Part shown: positions 26,371 to 35,399 of the stretch, piece after piece
Numbering within the stretch: position 1 is the first letter of the stretch
Layout: the number at the start of each line of letters is the position of its first letter
Assembly (NCBI GenBank): GCA_020444425.1
Contig: JAHLLB010000002.1
Location: 106,705-170,704 of the forward strand
Direction of reading: 5' to 3'
DNA: 64,000 nucleotides
Source: a bacterium
GTDB taxonomy: Bacteria; Electryoneota; Electryoneia; Electryoneales; Electryoneaceae
Made by a program: the position numbers and the translations under genes
The notes under the pieces: generated by a model
What the model was told of the DNA's origin: nothing
What the model saw: only the letters and a program-made list of their open reading frames with translations
Database searches by the model: none

Positions 26371-27415
26371 TCCCCGCGCCGCCGGTCCACAGCAGGATCA
26401 GCGCCATCACGAAGATGTTCAGCAATCCAAGTGGGATCAGGCGTTTCCAGCCGAGATTCATCAGCTGGTCATAGCGGAAGCGCGGCAGTGTCCAGCGCAC
26501 CCACATGAACACGAACATGAAGAACAGCGTCTTCGCCCAGAACACGCCGAAGGTCAGCAATCCCCAGAAGATGCCCGGCTCGGCCGGAGTCGCCACGAAC
26601 GGGATCGACCAACCGCCGAAATAGAGCGTCGCGATCAGGCCGGACGCCAGCGTCATGTGGACATATTCCCCGAACATGAACAGGCCGAACTTCATCGCGG
26701 AATACTCAGTGTGGTACCCGGCGACGATTTCGTTTTCCGCTTCCGGCAGGTCGAACGGCACCCGTGACGCTTCCGCGAAGGTTGCCACGAGGAAGATGAG
26801 GAAGCCGATCGGATGCGTGAACACGCTCCAGTTCCAGATCGGTCCCGTCTGGTTCAGCACGATGTCGCGCAGTGAAAACGATCCGTGATCGAGGATCAGC
26901 GCGACAATCGCCAGCCCCATCGCGATTTCGTATGAAATCATCTGGCTGGAGGATCGCAGGCCGCCCATCAGCGAATACTTGTTGTTCGAGGCCCAGCCAC
27001 CGGTAATGATCCCGTACACGCCCAGCGAACCGATTGCAAGGATGTAGAGGATGCCGATGTTGATGTCGGCGAGCTGCAGCAGCACTTCACGTCCGCCGAT
27101 GATCATCCGGTCACCGAACGGAATTACGGCCATCAGGAAGCCGGCGGCCATAAAGGTGAACGTCGGCGCGATGATGAACAACACCTTGTTCGCGCGATCC
27201 GGGTTGAATTCTTCTTTCATGAAGAACTTGACACCGTCCGCGACAACCTGCAGCAGTCCCCAGGGGCCAGCGCGATTCGGGCCGTGCCGGTCCTGGAAGA
27301 ACCCGGCAATCTTGCGTTCACCGAGGGTGGCGTAGGCTACGATGGTCAGCAGGACGATGAATACGAACACACCGACCGCCGATTTTTCGATGATAAATGC
27401 GCCGATCTCGTTCAT
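26363..27415 (-). CDS. nuoH: NADH-quinone oxidoreductase subunit H
   Basis: A 350-residue, eight-helix heel subunit that forms the quinone-binding cavity with NuoB and NuoD. Conserved loops are present: the E-channel loop EASRVPFDLPEAENEIVAGY and TEYSAMKFGLFMFGEYVHM. ATG 27415 (MNEIGAFIIEK) is the family start; the frame stays open upstream within nuoG but that segment is not NuoH-like. It begins 4 bases after the nuoG stop, and its own stop codon lies at the centre of a short palindrome. Confidence 0.97.
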   Translation of the reverse strand: MNEIGAFIIEKSAVGVFVFIVLLTIVAYATLGERKIAGFFQDRHGPNRAGPWGLLQVVADGVKFFMKEEFNPDRANKVLFIIAPTFTFMAAGFLMAVIPFGDRMIIGGREVLLQLADINIGILYILAIGSLGVYGIITGGWASNNKYSLMGGLRSSSQMISYEIAMGLAIVALILDHGSFSLRDIVLNQTGPIWNWSVFTHPIGFLIFLVATFAEASRVPFDLPEAENEIVAGYHTEYSAMKFGLFMFGEYVHMTLASGLIATLYFGGWSIPFVATPAEPGIFWGLLTFGVFWAKTLFFMFVFMWVRWTLPRFRYDQLMNLGWKRLIPLGLLNIFVMALILLWTGGAGMD

Positions 27416-27419
27416 CGAC

Positions 27420-28460
27420 TTACTCCGCTTTGGCGGTTTCGTCGCCGCTGTCGGGTGAATCTTCCGTGACGGCTTCCGTCTCCGGTTCTGTTTCGGCTTC
27501 CGGTGCGGCCGCTTCGCCGTCACCATTCATGCCGAGTTCCTTGCGCGCGGCTTCTTCCAACTCCTTGGCCGTACGCGGACCGCCCTTGACGGGAGTCGTG
27601 ATATCGACATCTTCCTCGATAATCCAGTCTTCGAGGTTGTAGTGCTCAAAGCGGGCTTCGTCGCAGATCATCGATTTCATCACGCGGTACTCATCCATCC
27701 GCGCGGTAACACGGTAGATCTTGCCACGATACAGTCCCAGCATCGCCTCGGATCCGTTCTTGCACTTCACCGGATCCTTCATCGCCGATTCTTTGAGGCG
27801 CGCCGGAACGTGTTCCAGATCCCAGACACGAGCGCTGAAACGCATTTTCTTGTCCGTCAACGCGCCAACCGGGCAGACGTCAATCACGTTACCCGCCCAA
27901 CCGCTCGGGATCGCCGCTTCGATGTACGAACCGACTTCGGCGTGGTCGCCACGGTTCAGCATACCGATGTGCGAAACACCCATATAATCTTCCGACAAAC
28001 GGATGCACCGGCGGCAATGGATGCAACGGTTCATCTCCTTCGCGATCTTCTCGCCATAGTCTGTCTTCGGGAAGGTGCGGCGCGGATAGCGTGTGCGTCC
28101 GACGGGGAACCCGTACTTGTAGCCGTAGTCCTGCAGGTCACATTCGCCAGCCTGATCACAAATCGGGCAGTCCAGCGGATGGTGCAGCAGCAGGAACTCC
28201 ATCACGCCACGGCGGGCCTTGAACACGCGTTCGTTGTTCGTGTTCACGACCATGCCGTCCCGAATCGGTGTCTGGCAGCCGATCTGCAGCTTGCCGATGC
28301 CTTCCACTTCGACGAGGCAGATCCGGCAGTTGCCCTGCGGCGGGAACCACGGGTAGTAACAGTACGTCGGGATGTTGACACCGGCCTTGCGGGCGGCCCA
28401 CAGGATGGTTACGCCATCCGGGACTTCCACCTGCTTGCCGTCTACAGTCACGTTGGGCAT
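27420..28460 (-). CDS. nuoG: NADH-quinone oxidoreductase subunit G, short form
   Basis: A 346-residue NuoG, less than half the 700-900 residues of most homologues. The N-terminal [2Fe-2S] domain (CYYPWFPPQGNCRIC), the His-Cys3 cluster (HPLDCPICDQAGECDLQ) and the next [4Fe-4S] motif (CIHCRRCIRL...DVCPVGAL) are intact. After that, the Cys motif of cluster N7 is lost (only KCKNGS remains) although the downstream ICDEARF survives, and the molybdopterin-like domain is absent. The last ~60 residues are an acidic Glu/Ala/Thr tail. The chain still carries all clusters on the main electron path, so it should work. Short NuoG forms are known in some FCB lineages. CGGAG precedes the ATG. Confidence 0.92.
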   Translation of the reverse strand: MPNVTVDGKQVEVPDGVTILWAARKAGVNIPTYCYYPWFPPQGNCRICLVEVEGIGKLQIGCQTPIRDGMVVNTNNERVFKARRGVMEFLLLHHPLDCPICDQAGECDLQDYGYKYGFPVGRTRYPRRTFPKTDYGEKIAKEMNRCIHCRRCIRLSEDYMGVSHIGMLNRGDHAEVGSYIEAAIPSGWAGNVIDVCPVGALTDKKMRFSARVWDLEHVPARLKESAMKDPVKCKNGSEAMLGLYRGKIYRVTARMDEYRVMKSMICDEARFEHYNLEDWIIEEDVDITTPVKGGPRTAKELEEAARKELGMNGDGEAAAPEAETEPETEAVTEDSPDSGDETAKAE

Positions 28461-28504
28461 GGGTCTTACTCCGTATCCCCATCTCCGGCTTCAAGGAAGC
28501 CAGG

Positions 28505-29995
28505 TCATTTTTTCTGTTCACGCGCGTACGGTGAGTCGCCCTTCTCGGTACTTTCCTCGTGCTGCAGCTTCGTGAACATCGGCTCCGGCCCACGTTCGAC
28601 GTTGTGCACGACCTTGTCGAAGTCAGTGGTGAAGTCTTCTGCGCGCGGATACTTGAACGCTTCGCCGCGACGGTAATTCTCCGGTTTGTCGGGCTTGGCG
28701 AGATGTGCCAGGCGGGTCTTGCCAGTCACCATCGACTTGCCTTCCCGGATGTAGTATTCAAATTCTTCCGGGACCTTTTCCATCATCGCCTTGATCGGCA
28801 TCACGATCGAGTCGCCGAGCGGGCAGATGGTGTTGCCGAAGATCTGGTCGAACACGTCGAACAGGATTTCCTTCGCCATCGGCTGCGGCTGTCCGGACTC
28901 GATGTCCTTGAGCTGCCGCAGCACCCAGCCGCACCCTTCGCGGCAGGGCGTACATTGGCCGCAGGACTCATGCGCGTAGAAGGTTGCCAGCACCGTCGCC
29001 GCTTCCATCAGGCAAGCGGTTTCGTCGAACACGATCATCCCGCCGGACCCAAGCATGGATCCATGCGCGGCGATGTTTTCGTAATCCATGTCGCAGTCGA
29101 GGAATTCGTCCGGCAGCATGAACGGTACGGATGACCCGCCCGGGATCACGCCCTTCAGCTTGCGACCCTTCCAGCAGCCGCCGAGTTCTTCCTCGAAGAA
29201 TTTCTTCATCGGATAGCCGAGCGGAACCTCGTACACACCAGGCCGTTCGACATGCCCGCAGACGCTCCACAGCTTCGTGCCACGCGATTTTTCCGTACCC
29301 CACTGCGTGTACCATTCCGGGCCGTTCTCGATAATCTTCGGCACGGTGGCAAGCGTCTCAACGTTGTTGACGATGGTCGGGCTGCGATAAAAACCTTCGA
29401 CAGCCGGGAATGGCGGCTTGAGGCGGGGTTCACCTCGCAGCCCTTCCAGACTGTTGATCATCGCGGTTTCTTCGCCGCAGATGTAGGCGCCCGCGCCACG
29501 GTGCGTCCAGACTTCCACGTCGAACCCGCTGCCCATCACGTTCTTGCCGATGTAGCCGGCTTCCCGTGCCTGAGCGAGCGCGTGTTCGACCATTTTCCAA
29601 CCCTTGACGAACTCCCCGCGCAGGTAGATGTAGGCCGTGTTCGCGCCGATGGCATACGCGCCGAGCAGCACACCTTCGATCAGCTGGTGCGGCGTTTTTT
29701 CAAGGATCTCGCGATCCTTGAACGTGCCCGGTTCGGACTCGTCGGCGTTGCAGAGGAGGTATTTCGGCTTCGGGTTGTCCTGCGGCACAAAGCTCCACTT
29801 CAAGCCGGTGGGGAAACCCGCGCCACCACGTCCGCGCAGACCGGATGCCTTGACCGTGTCGATCAATTCTGTCCGATCGACCTTGTCCTGCATCACCTTT
29901 TTCCACTGCTTGTATCCCCCGTGCTCTTCGTACGTCTTGAGCTCGGTCATCTCCGGGATATCAAGGTTCTTGAAAACGATCTTCTCGAGCGCCAT
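28505..29995 (-). CDS. nuoF: NADH-quinone oxidoreductase subunit F
   Basis: A 496-residue flavoprotein that binds NADH and FMN and holds the N3 [4Fe-4S] cluster. Seen motifs: the dinucleotide site RGRGGAGFPTGLKW, FMN region GAGAYICGEETAMINSLEG and the cluster ligands ESCGQCTPCREGCGW. A C-terminal extension of ~45 residues (from about GEAFKYPRAEDF on) is charged and probably specific to this lineage. ATG 29995 (MALEKIVFKN) follows GGAG by 5 bases, better than the upstream in-frame starts to 30052. Confidence 0.97.
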   Translation of the reverse strand: MALEKIVFKNLDIPEMTELKTYEEHGGYKQWKKVMQDKVDRTELIDTVKASGLRGRGGAGFPTGLKWSFVPQDNPKPKYLLCNADESEPGTFKDREILEKTPHQLIEGVLLGAYAIGANTAYIYLRGEFVKGWKMVEHALAQAREAGYIGKNVMGSGFDVEVWTHRGAGAYICGEETAMINSLEGLRGEPRLKPPFPAVEGFYRSPTIVNNVETLATVPKIIENGPEWYTQWGTEKSRGTKLWSVCGHVERPGVYEVPLGYPMKKFFEEELGGCWKGRKLKGVIPGGSSVPFMLPDEFLDCDMDYENIAAHGSMLGSGGMIVFDETACLMEAATVLATFYAHESCGQCTPCREGCGWVLRQLKDIESGQPQPMAKEILFDVFDQIFGNTICPLGDSIVMPIKAMMEKVPEEFEYYIREGKSMVTGKTRLAHLAKPDKPENYRRGEAFKYPRAEDFTTDFDKVVHNVERGPEPMFTKLQHEESTEKGDSPYAREQKK

Positions 29996-30072
29996 CTGCT
30001 CTCCCATGCCCACGACATTCATGTCGTGGATCCGTCTGGGTTCTATCTCCACACGGTACCATCACCGTTGTT

Positions 30073-30094
30073 GGCCCGGGTGTAAAGCCCGGCC
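30073..30094. repeat. GC-rich inverted repeat in nuoE-nuoF gap
   Basis: GGCCCGGG and CCCGGCC arms with a TGTAAAG loop and one bulged C. It sits in the 118-base gap before nuoF. Confidence 0.6.
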
Positions 30095-30113
30095 ACGCAA
30101 AGAACAGTCAAAA

Positions 30114-30611
30114 TCAAGACTTGCCGTTACTCGCCGACTTCTTGAATCCCTCGATCAGTTGATCGAGCTTCTCGGTGTCGAGGTCTTCGTAATAGTCGTC
30201 ATTCACCTGCATCATCGGCCCGCCACCGCACGCGCCAAGGCATTCGACACGGTGCAGGCAGAAGAGACCATCCTCTGTTACCTGATCTTCCTGAATGTTG
30301 TGCTTGTCCTTCAGGTGCTGGATCAGATCTTCCGCACCGCGCAGGTTGCAGGCGATGTTGTGGCAGAACTGGATATGGTATTTCCCGACCGGTTTCTGCG
30401 GGAAATAGGTGTAGAAGGTGAGTGCTTCGTACACCTTGATCTTCGGGACGTCGAGCAGTTCAGCAACGTGGTCGCACGCATCCCGGCTGACCCAACCGGT
30501 CTCTGCCATCACGATGTGCAGCGCGGGCAAGATTCCCGACATCGGGTGCGGGTAGTGGGTTGCGATCTCCTTGACCCGCTCCTGATTTTCAGCGGAAAGC
30601 TGGTAGGCCAT
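30114..30611 (-). CDS. nuoE: NADH-quinone oxidoreductase subunit E
   Basis: A 165-residue thioredoxin-fold subunit carrying the off-path N1a [2Fe-2S] cluster. The four ligands lie in CHNIAC (first pair) and ECLGACGGGP (second pair). The N-terminal helical bundle includes SGILPALHIVMAETGWVS, which packs against NuoF. It begins 6 bases after nuoD; a 118-base gap separates it from nuoF. Part of the NADH-dehydrogenase module NuoEFG. Confidence 0.96.
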   Translation of the reverse strand: MAYQLSAENQERVKEIATHYPHPMSGILPALHIVMAETGWVSRDACDHVAELLDVPKIKVYEALTFYTYFPQKPVGKYHIQFCHNIACNLRGAEDLIQHLKDKHNIQEDQVTEDGLFCLHRVECLGACGGGPMMQVNDDYYEDLDTEKLDQLIEGFKKSASNGKS

Positions 30612-30617
30612 GGCTCG

Positions 30618-31835
30618 TTATCTCTCCAGTTCGCCGGCGATCACGTTTATGCTGGACATCGTCATGATCGCATCCGCGATCAGTCCACCCTCAAGCATCT
30701 CTTCAATCGCCTGATAGTAATACAGACAGGGGGACCGGAAATGCAGGCGGTACGGGTTCGGGCCGCCATCACTGACTGCGTAGAAGCCGAGTTCGCCATT
30801 CGGCGATTCCACGGCCTGGTACACTTCGCCCACCGGCGGGTTGATGCCGTGCATGATGATCTTGAAATGGTAGATCATCGCTTCCATGTTGGAATAGACA
30901 TCCTTCTTTTCCGGCAGGAAGATCTCGGGGACATCGGCGTGATACGGGCCATCGGGCAGGTTGTTGACCGCCTGCTCGATAATCTTGATGCTCTCCACCA
31001 TCTCGTCCATGCATACCATGTAGCGGTCATACACGTCGCCGGTGGTTCCCAGGATCACCTTGAAGTCGAAATCTTCGTAGCTGCTGTACGGTTCATGCTT
31101 GCGCAAGTCGTAGTTGCAACCGGTCGCACGCAAATTCGGGCCGGTGAAGCCATACTCAAGCGCGCGCGCTTCGGTCATCGGACTCACGTCACGCGTACGC
31201 TCGATGAAGATGCGGTTTCTGGTCAGCAGCGTGTGGAATTCCTTGATCACCTTCGGCAGCGGCTTCAGCCACTCGAGGATATCTTCCTTGAATTCCGGGT
31301 ACAGCGGCTTGTCGAGACCACCGACACGGCCAAACGTGGTCGTCAGGCGGGCACCGGTCATCCGTTCGATGATCTTGTACGCACGTTCCCGCTGCTCCAT
31401 GAAGTACAGGAAGCCGGTGTACGCGCCGGCGTCAACGCCGAGAATGCCGGTACGAATCAGGTGGTCGATAATACGATTCAGCTCGAGCATGATCACGCGG
31501 ACATACTGCACCAGCTTCGGCACTTCGATGCCGAGCAGTTTTTCCGCGGCCAATGTCCAGCCGATGTTGTTCGCCATCGACGAGACGTAGTTCATGCGGT
31601 CGGTGATCGTGATCACCTGGTTGTAGCTGTAGTGTTCGCTGAGCTTCTCGAAGCTGCGGTGGCAATAGCCGATGTGCGCTTCGCACTTGACAATGCGTTC
31701 ACCGTCCAGCTTGACGCGATTCTCGAGAATACCGTGCGTTGCCGGGTGGGACGGCCCCAGGTTGAGGTCGTACAGCTCTTTTTCGTCCGTCTGAAAATGC
31801 TCGGCGATGGCGCGGTCGATAACCTGTTTAAGCAT
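30618..31835 (-). CDS. nuoD: NADH-quinone oxidoreductase subunit D
   Basis: A 405-residue subunit related to the large subunit of [NiFe] hydrogenases without metal ligands. The quinone-site loop GPSHPATHG holds the conserved His, and the Tyr region FEKLSEHYSYNQVITITDRMNY is complete. Other typical blocks are LGVDAGAYTGFLYFMEQRE and PYSSYEDFDF. It overlaps nuoC by 8 bases. No fusion with NuoC is seen, unlike in enterobacteria. Confidence 0.97.
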   Translation of the reverse strand: MLKQVIDRAIAEHFQTDEKELYDLNLGPSHPATHGILENRVKLDGERIVKCEAHIGYCHRSFEKLSEHYSYNQVITITDRMNYVSSMANNIGWTLAAEKLLGIEVPKLVQYVRVIMLELNRIIDHLIRTGILGVDAGAYTGFLYFMEQRERAYKIIERMTGARLTTTFGRVGGLDKPLYPEFKEDILEWLKPLPKVIKEFHTLLTRNRIFIERTRDVSPMTEARALEYGFTGPNLRATGCNYDLRKHEPYSSYEDFDFKVILGTTGDVYDRYMVCMDEMVESIKIIEQAVNNLPDGPYHADVPEIFLPEKKDVYSNMEAMIYHFKIIMHGINPPVGEVYQAVESPNGELGFYAVSDGGPNPYRLHFRSPCLYYYQAIEEMLEGGLIADAIMTMSSINVIAGELER

Positions 31836-32463
31836 TACCGTTCTCCTTCCCGCGCAATGGCTCGCGCCTGATTTCCCACGGTGTCCGCGGCAGCATCTGG
31901 TCCGCCGGTTTCGGTTTCGTCTGCGGAGAGGTCACAGCTTCACGCCGCTTGTTGCTGACCACGGTTCCACGTGGGAACGTGCCGCGATGCTGTCCCTTCA
32001 CCGGGAAATCCTTGCGCAACGGATAGCCGACGAAATCGTCCGGACTCAGGATACGCGTCATACGCGGATGGCCGGTGAAGTTGATGCCGAAAAAGTCCCA
32101 GATTTCGCGTTCCGTCCACGATGCGCCGGCGTACACGTCGGTCAACGTCGCGATCGACGGATCATCACCCGCGAGGCGGGTCTTGTAGCGGAACTTGAGG
32201 TTGTGCTTGTGGGAACGCAGGTGAACCACCAACTCGAAACGGTAGTCGTCATGCAGCTTGAGGTAATCCACCGCAGTAATGTCGATGAAATGGTTGAACT
32301 GCCAGAACTCATCGTTGTACGCCCACTCCGCGACTTTGTGGTGCAATTCGGCGGGAATGGTCAACACCAGCATGCCGTAGTTCATCTCGAGCGAGATGGC
32401 TTTGTCGCCGGCGAGGGTTGCGAGATCCTCTTTGAGCTTGGCGTTCAGCTCGTCACGTGTCAT
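31828..32463 (-). CDS. nuoC: NADH-quinone oxidoreductase subunit C
   Basis: A 211-residue, 30-kDa-type subunit of the connecting arm. The family signature is present: [19 protein letters not shown] followed by [24 protein letters not shown]-terminal tail of ~45 residues (from [12 protein letters not shown] on) is Lys/Pro/Arg-rich and not conserved. Its start overlaps the nuoB stop by ATGA and its end overlaps nuoD by 8 bases, so nuoB-C-D are tightly coupled. Confidence 0.96.
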   Translation of the reverse strand: MTRDELNAKLKEDLATLAGDKAISLEMNYGMLVLTIPAELHHKVAEWAYNDEFWQFNHFIDITAVDYLKLHDDYRFELVVHLRSHKHNLKFRYKTRLAGDDPSIATLTDVYAGASWTEREIWDFFGINFTGHPRMTRILSPDDFVGYPLRKDFPVKGQHRGTFPRGTVVSNKRREAVTSPQTKPKPADQMLPRTPWEIRREPLRGKENGNA

Positions 32464-32945
32464 CGCCGGTCACCCTCCGTGACGCGTTCCTGCTGAATCT
32501 TTTCCTGCAGCTTGGTGTAGGCGAGCATCAGCGTTTCGGGACGGGGCGGGCAGCCGGGGACGTACACGTCCACCGGGAACAGCGTGTCAATACCCTGCAC
32601 CACGCTGTACGTATCAAACATGCCGCCACTGCTCGCGCAGGCACCCATACTGATGACGTATTTCGGTTCCGCCATTTGATCGTAGACACGTTTCAAAACC
32701 GGCGCCATCTTGATGCTGATGGTGCCGATCACGATCATCAGGTCTGCCTGTCGCGGGCTGAAGCTGGGGCGCTCCCACCCGAACCGGCCCTGATCGTATC
32801 GGGACGCCATCGTCGCCATGTACTCAATGCCGCAACACGCGGTAGCGTACGGCATCGGCCATGTGCTGTATTTGCGTGACCAGCCGACGAATTCCGACAG
32901 CTTGGTCGTGATCGCTTCACCGCCCGGCCATTGCGTCACTCCCAT
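32460..32945 (-). CDS. nuoB: NADH-quinone oxidoreductase subunit B
   Basis: A 161-residue subunit that carries the terminal N2 [4Fe-4S] cluster, the direct donor to quinone. The four ligands are seen as the tandem Cys pair in [12 protein letters not shown], then [12 protein letters not shown] and [13 protein letters not shown] 32945 is the family-like start, overlapping the end of nuoA by 10 bases; longer in-frame options to 33056 lie inside nuoA and do not resemble NuoB. Confidence 0.97.
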   Translation of the reverse strand: MGVTQWPGGEAITTKLSEFVGWSRKYSTWPMPYATACCGIEYMATMASRYDQGRFGWERPSFSPRQADLMIVIGTISIKMAPVLKRVYDQMAEPKYVISMGACASSGGMFDTYSVVQGIDTLFPVDVYVPGCPPRPETLMLAYTKLQEKIQQERVTEGDRR

Positions 32946-33295
32946 TCGAGCGCTCCTTTCTTCCACTCGTACAACAGTCCCGCGGTCAGGATCACGAGGA
33001 AGATCGTCATCGCAATAAATCCGCCCATGCCCAGCTCCTTGAAGTTGACCGCCCACGGGTACATGAAGACAACTTCAAGGTCAAACATGACGAACAGTAC
33101 GGCGACGAGGTAGAACTTGACGGAGAAGCGCTGACGGCTGTCACCGACATAGTCCACGCCGCATTCGTACGTGTCCTGCTTGATCGGGGAATACTTTTTT
33201 GGGCCCAGGATGTGGGTGACGGCGAGTGCGAAATACGCAAAGCCGCCGATAATTGCGAACGTAATCAGTACCGGAATAAAATCCAGGGGCGTCAT
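32936..33295 (-). CDS. nuoA: NADH-quinone oxidoreductase subunit A (first gene of nuo operon)
   Basis: A 119-residue, three-helix membrane subunit. The conserved loop [20 protein letters not shown] and the acidic pair of helix 2 ([16 protein letters not shown], Asp and Glu) are both present. It opens the complete nuoA-N series, transcribed on the minus strand. A promoter with good consensus lies ~130 bases upstream (33426-33454). Confidence 0.96.
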   Translation of the reverse strand: MTPLDFIPVLITFAIIGGFAYFALAVTHILGPKKYSPIKQDTYECGVDYVGDSRQRFSVKFYLVAVLFVMFDLEVVFMYPWAVNFKELGMGGFIAMTIFLVILTAGLLYEWKKGALEWE

Positions 33296-33425
33296 CCGAC
33301 CTCACTTCCACGCGGGTTCGCGCCAGACTTGGTTTGACAACAGGATTTGTGCCGTTTGTCACGAAGCCAAAGGTTCGTGTATACTAACTCAAGCATCCAC
33401 AAGGAGATGCCAAGACACGGGCGAC

Positions 33426-33454
33426 AATATAGAGGCGCAGCTACACCCGGTCAA
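33426..33454 (-). promoter_or_regulatory. predicted promoter of the nuo operon
   Basis: On the minus strand: -35 TTGACC (33454-33449), 17-base spacer, -10 TATATT (33431-33426). Transcription would begin near 33419. Position and orientation fit nuoA. Confidence 0.65.
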
Positions 33455-33606
33455 CGCCCTATCTCGACGGGGTTTTTCATTCTTTTCACAAGAAAACTTT
33501 GTACCAATGTCGAATTGGTTCAAGCCGAACCCGGGGACAAACCAGTGGGTTAGGTTCGGTGAATTCTCCGATGATTTGTTCCGTTTTCGTTCGGAGTAAG
33601 GGGAGA

Positions 33607-33639
33607 CAAAAGGGACGATCTCCGGAAGAAATCGTCCCT
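33607..33639 (-). terminator. intrinsic terminator of the rnf operon
   Basis: Arms AGGGACGAT (33611-33619) and ATCGTCCCT (33631-33639), 11-base loop, followed on the minus strand by TTTTGTCTC. It starts 24 bases after the rnfB stop. Confidence 0.85.
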
Positions 33640-33662
33640 CGTAGTGCCGTCGTATTCTCGAG

Positions 33663-34688
33663 TTACCCGACTTTGCGCAAACCGGTCACTGCAACCGGCG
33701 AAATCGCCTTCGTCGGACACACCGGCTCGCACAGCCCGCAGCTGATGCACAGCTCGGGGTCGATCACGTACTTGCCGCCATCGGTTTCGGTGATACACTT
33801 TTTCACCGGACACACCTTCGCGCATTCGCCGGAACCGTTACAGAGCGTCGGATCAATGTGCCATTTCGGCCTCTGCCCCGCCTTCTTGTCCACCAGCGAA
33901 TTCGTCGGGCAGACATTCACCGCCGCCAACGGCGTATCCTTGACCGAATAATCGAACACCGGCAGGTTACCCGTATCGTCCATCTCGATCTGGCCGGACG
34001 GTGTCGTCTTCTTGTTCGCGCAACGCCCGCAGCCGATGCAGCCGACTTCGCACACCGCCGTGACCGCCTTGGTCTTGTTCGGATTCTTGCACGCGATGAA
34101 CACGTCCGCGCTGCGCGGAATCAGGTCCATGATGTCACGCGGGCACGCTTCGACGCATTTTCCGCAGCCGGTGCAGTTTTCGTCGAGGACTTTCGGCAAG
34201 CCGTCCGCGCCCATCACCAGGGCGTCAAACGGACACGCCGCGACACAGTCGCCAGAACCGAGGCAACCCCAGTCGCAGGCCTTGTGGCCATGACCGACCC
34301 GGTCTTCCGCCGTGCAGGTCTGGAAGCCCTGGTACTCGAAACGGTCCGGGCACTTGTCCGGCGAGCCCTGGCAACGCACGATCGCGACTTTCGCTTCCGC
34401 CGTCTCGACCGTCGCGCCCATGATCTCGGCGATTTTGGCGACGATGTCGTTGCTGGCGACCGGGCAGGCTGTTGCTTCCAGCTTGCCGTCGACCACCGCG
34501 ACCGCCATCTGACGGCAACCGGCGAGGCCGCACGCGCCGCAGTTCGCGCCGGGCAGCTCCTCGTCGACCTCCTCGATACGTGGGTCGACCTTGACGAAGA
34601 AGACGCGGGACGCGTACGCCAAACCACCACCGAGCAGAAGGCCGAGCCCGCCGACCGATGCGATTGCGCCTATGAGGGATGGATCCAT
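33663..34688 (-). CDS. rnfB: electron transport complex subunit RnfB, long form
   Basis: A 341-residue iron-sulfur subunit of the Rnf complex, anchored by an N-terminal helix (IGAIASVGGLGLLLGGGLAYA). It begins with the RnfB-specific cluster motif ANCGACGLAGC plus a distal TACPVA Cys. Ferredoxin-like motifs follow: GCLGSGDCVAACPFDA, CTGCGKCVEACPRD, GCIGCGRCANKK, CNGSGECAKVCPVKKC and CISCGLCEPVCPTKA. It is longer than the ~190-residue proteobacterial RnfB because of an extra C-terminal ferredoxin domain, as in clostridial and Bacteroidetes forms. It receives electrons from ferredoxin at the cytoplasmic face. Last gene of the rnf operon; a 105-base gap with a palindrome precedes it. Confidence 0.95.
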   Translation of the reverse strand: MDPSLIGAIASVGGLGLLLGGGLAYASRVFFVKVDPRIEEVDEELPGANCGACGLAGCRQMAVAVVDGKLEATACPVASNDIVAKIAEIMGATVETAEAKVAIVRCQGSPDKCPDRFEYQGFQTCTAEDRVGHGHKACDWGCLGSGDCVAACPFDALVMGADGLPKVLDENCTGCGKCVEACPRDIMDLIPRSADVFIACKNPNKTKAVTAVCEVGCIGCGRCANKKTTPSGQIEMDDTGNLPVFDYSVKDTPLAAVNVCPTNSLVDKKAGQRPKWHIDPTLCNGSGECAKVCPVKKCITETDGGKYVIDPELCISCGLCEPVCPTKAISPVAVTGLRKVG

Positions 34689-34770
34689 GTTCTAAACCCA
34701 GTTATGAGCGATGAGTTGTGAGCGAACCAACTCGTCAACTACGACTTCATATTCACCGAACCGCAGCCCG

Positions 34771-34784
34771 CAGACTGCAGTCTG
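34771..34784. repeat. short perfect palindrome in rnfA-rnfB gap
   Basis: CAGACTGCAGTCTG, 14 bp, perfect. Related in design to the GGACT..AGTCC palindromes (GACT..AGTC core). Confidence 0.75.
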
Positions 34785-34793
34785 TAGCCTTGT

Positions 34794-35399
34794 TTACCCC
34801 ACACTCAACCCACTGAATCCTAAGAACGCGATGGCCATCATGCCGGCCATGATGAAGGCGATTGGCACGCCCTGCAGCGGCTTGGGTACGTTGGCGAGGT
34901 CGAGGCGTTCACGGATGCCGGCCATCAACACCAGCGCGAGCGTGAAGCCGATACCGGCGGCGATGCCGTTGACGACGGCTTCGAGCAGGTTGTAGCCTTC
35001 GTCGATGTTGAGCACGGCGACACCGAGCACTGCGCAGTTGGTGGTGATCAGAGGCAGGAAGATACCGAGCGCCTGGTACAGCGCGGGCGCGGTCTTCTGG
35101 ATCACCATTTCGACGAACTGCACCAGCGACGCGATCACGAGGATGAACGAGATCGTGCGCAGGAAGGTGAGGTCGACGCCCCACAGGTTCGTCGCCGGAT
35201 CGAGCAGGTAGACATACACGATCCACGACACGAGGCTGGCGATGGTCATCACGAAGATCACAGCCATGCCCATCCCGATGGCGCTGGAGAGGCTTTTCGA
35301 CACGCCGATGTACGGGCAGATGCCGAGGAAGCGCATCAGCACGAAGTTGTTGATCAGGATCGACCCGACCGCGATGACAAACAGGTTGCCCCAGTCCAT
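34794..35399 (-). CDS. rnfA: electron transport complex subunit RnfA
   Basis: A 201-residue, six-helix membrane subunit homologous to NqrE. Family blocks: ILINNFVLMRFLGICPYIGVS at the N-terminus, with the Cys that helps ligate the intramembrane [2Fe-2S] cluster, and ITTNCAVLGVAV, holding the second conserved Cys. Its partner RnfE is homologous, and the two form an inverted-topology pair. Its ATG shares one base with the rnfE stop (TAATG). Confidence 0.96.
   Translation of the reverse strand: MDWGNLFVIAVGSILINNFVLMRFLGICPYIGVSKSLSSAIGMGMAVIFVMTIASLVSWIVYVYLLDPATNLWGVDLTFLRTISFILVIASLVQFVEMVIQKTAPALYQALGIFLPLITTNCAVLGVAVLNIDEGYNLLEAVVNGIAAGIGFTLALVLMAGIRERLDLANVPKPLQGVPIAFIMAGMMAIAFLGFSGLSVG

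Larger units (their letters stand above)
33296..33662. other. rnfB-nuoA intergenic region (367 bases)
   Basis: No convincing gene. It holds the rnf terminator (33611-33639), a sigma-70-type promoter for nuo (33426-33454) and a leader of ~125 bases before nuoA. In that leader GCATC/GATGC could form a small hairpin around 33395-33412. I considered and dropped a riboswitch: no known consensus is met. Confidence 0.6.

Noticed and set aside
26363..27526. Longer start for NuoH at 27526 with a basic Lys/Arg-rich N-terminus
   Set aside because: The extra 37 residues lie inside nuoG in another frame and are not NuoH-like; ATG 27415 matches the family.
29637..31871. Open reading frame of over 700 codons on the plus strand opposite nuoF-nuoE-nuoD
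   Set aside because: It is antisense to three clearly conserved nuo genes, has a biased composition that reflects their codon positions and shows no domain. High-GC genomes produce such frames.
33380..33480. Possible riboswitch upstream of nuoA (AGAGGCGCA recalls part of the lysine element)
   Set aside because: The rest of the lysine riboswitch is missing, the match is on the plus strand while nuoA is on the minus strand, and the same bases make a good promoter.
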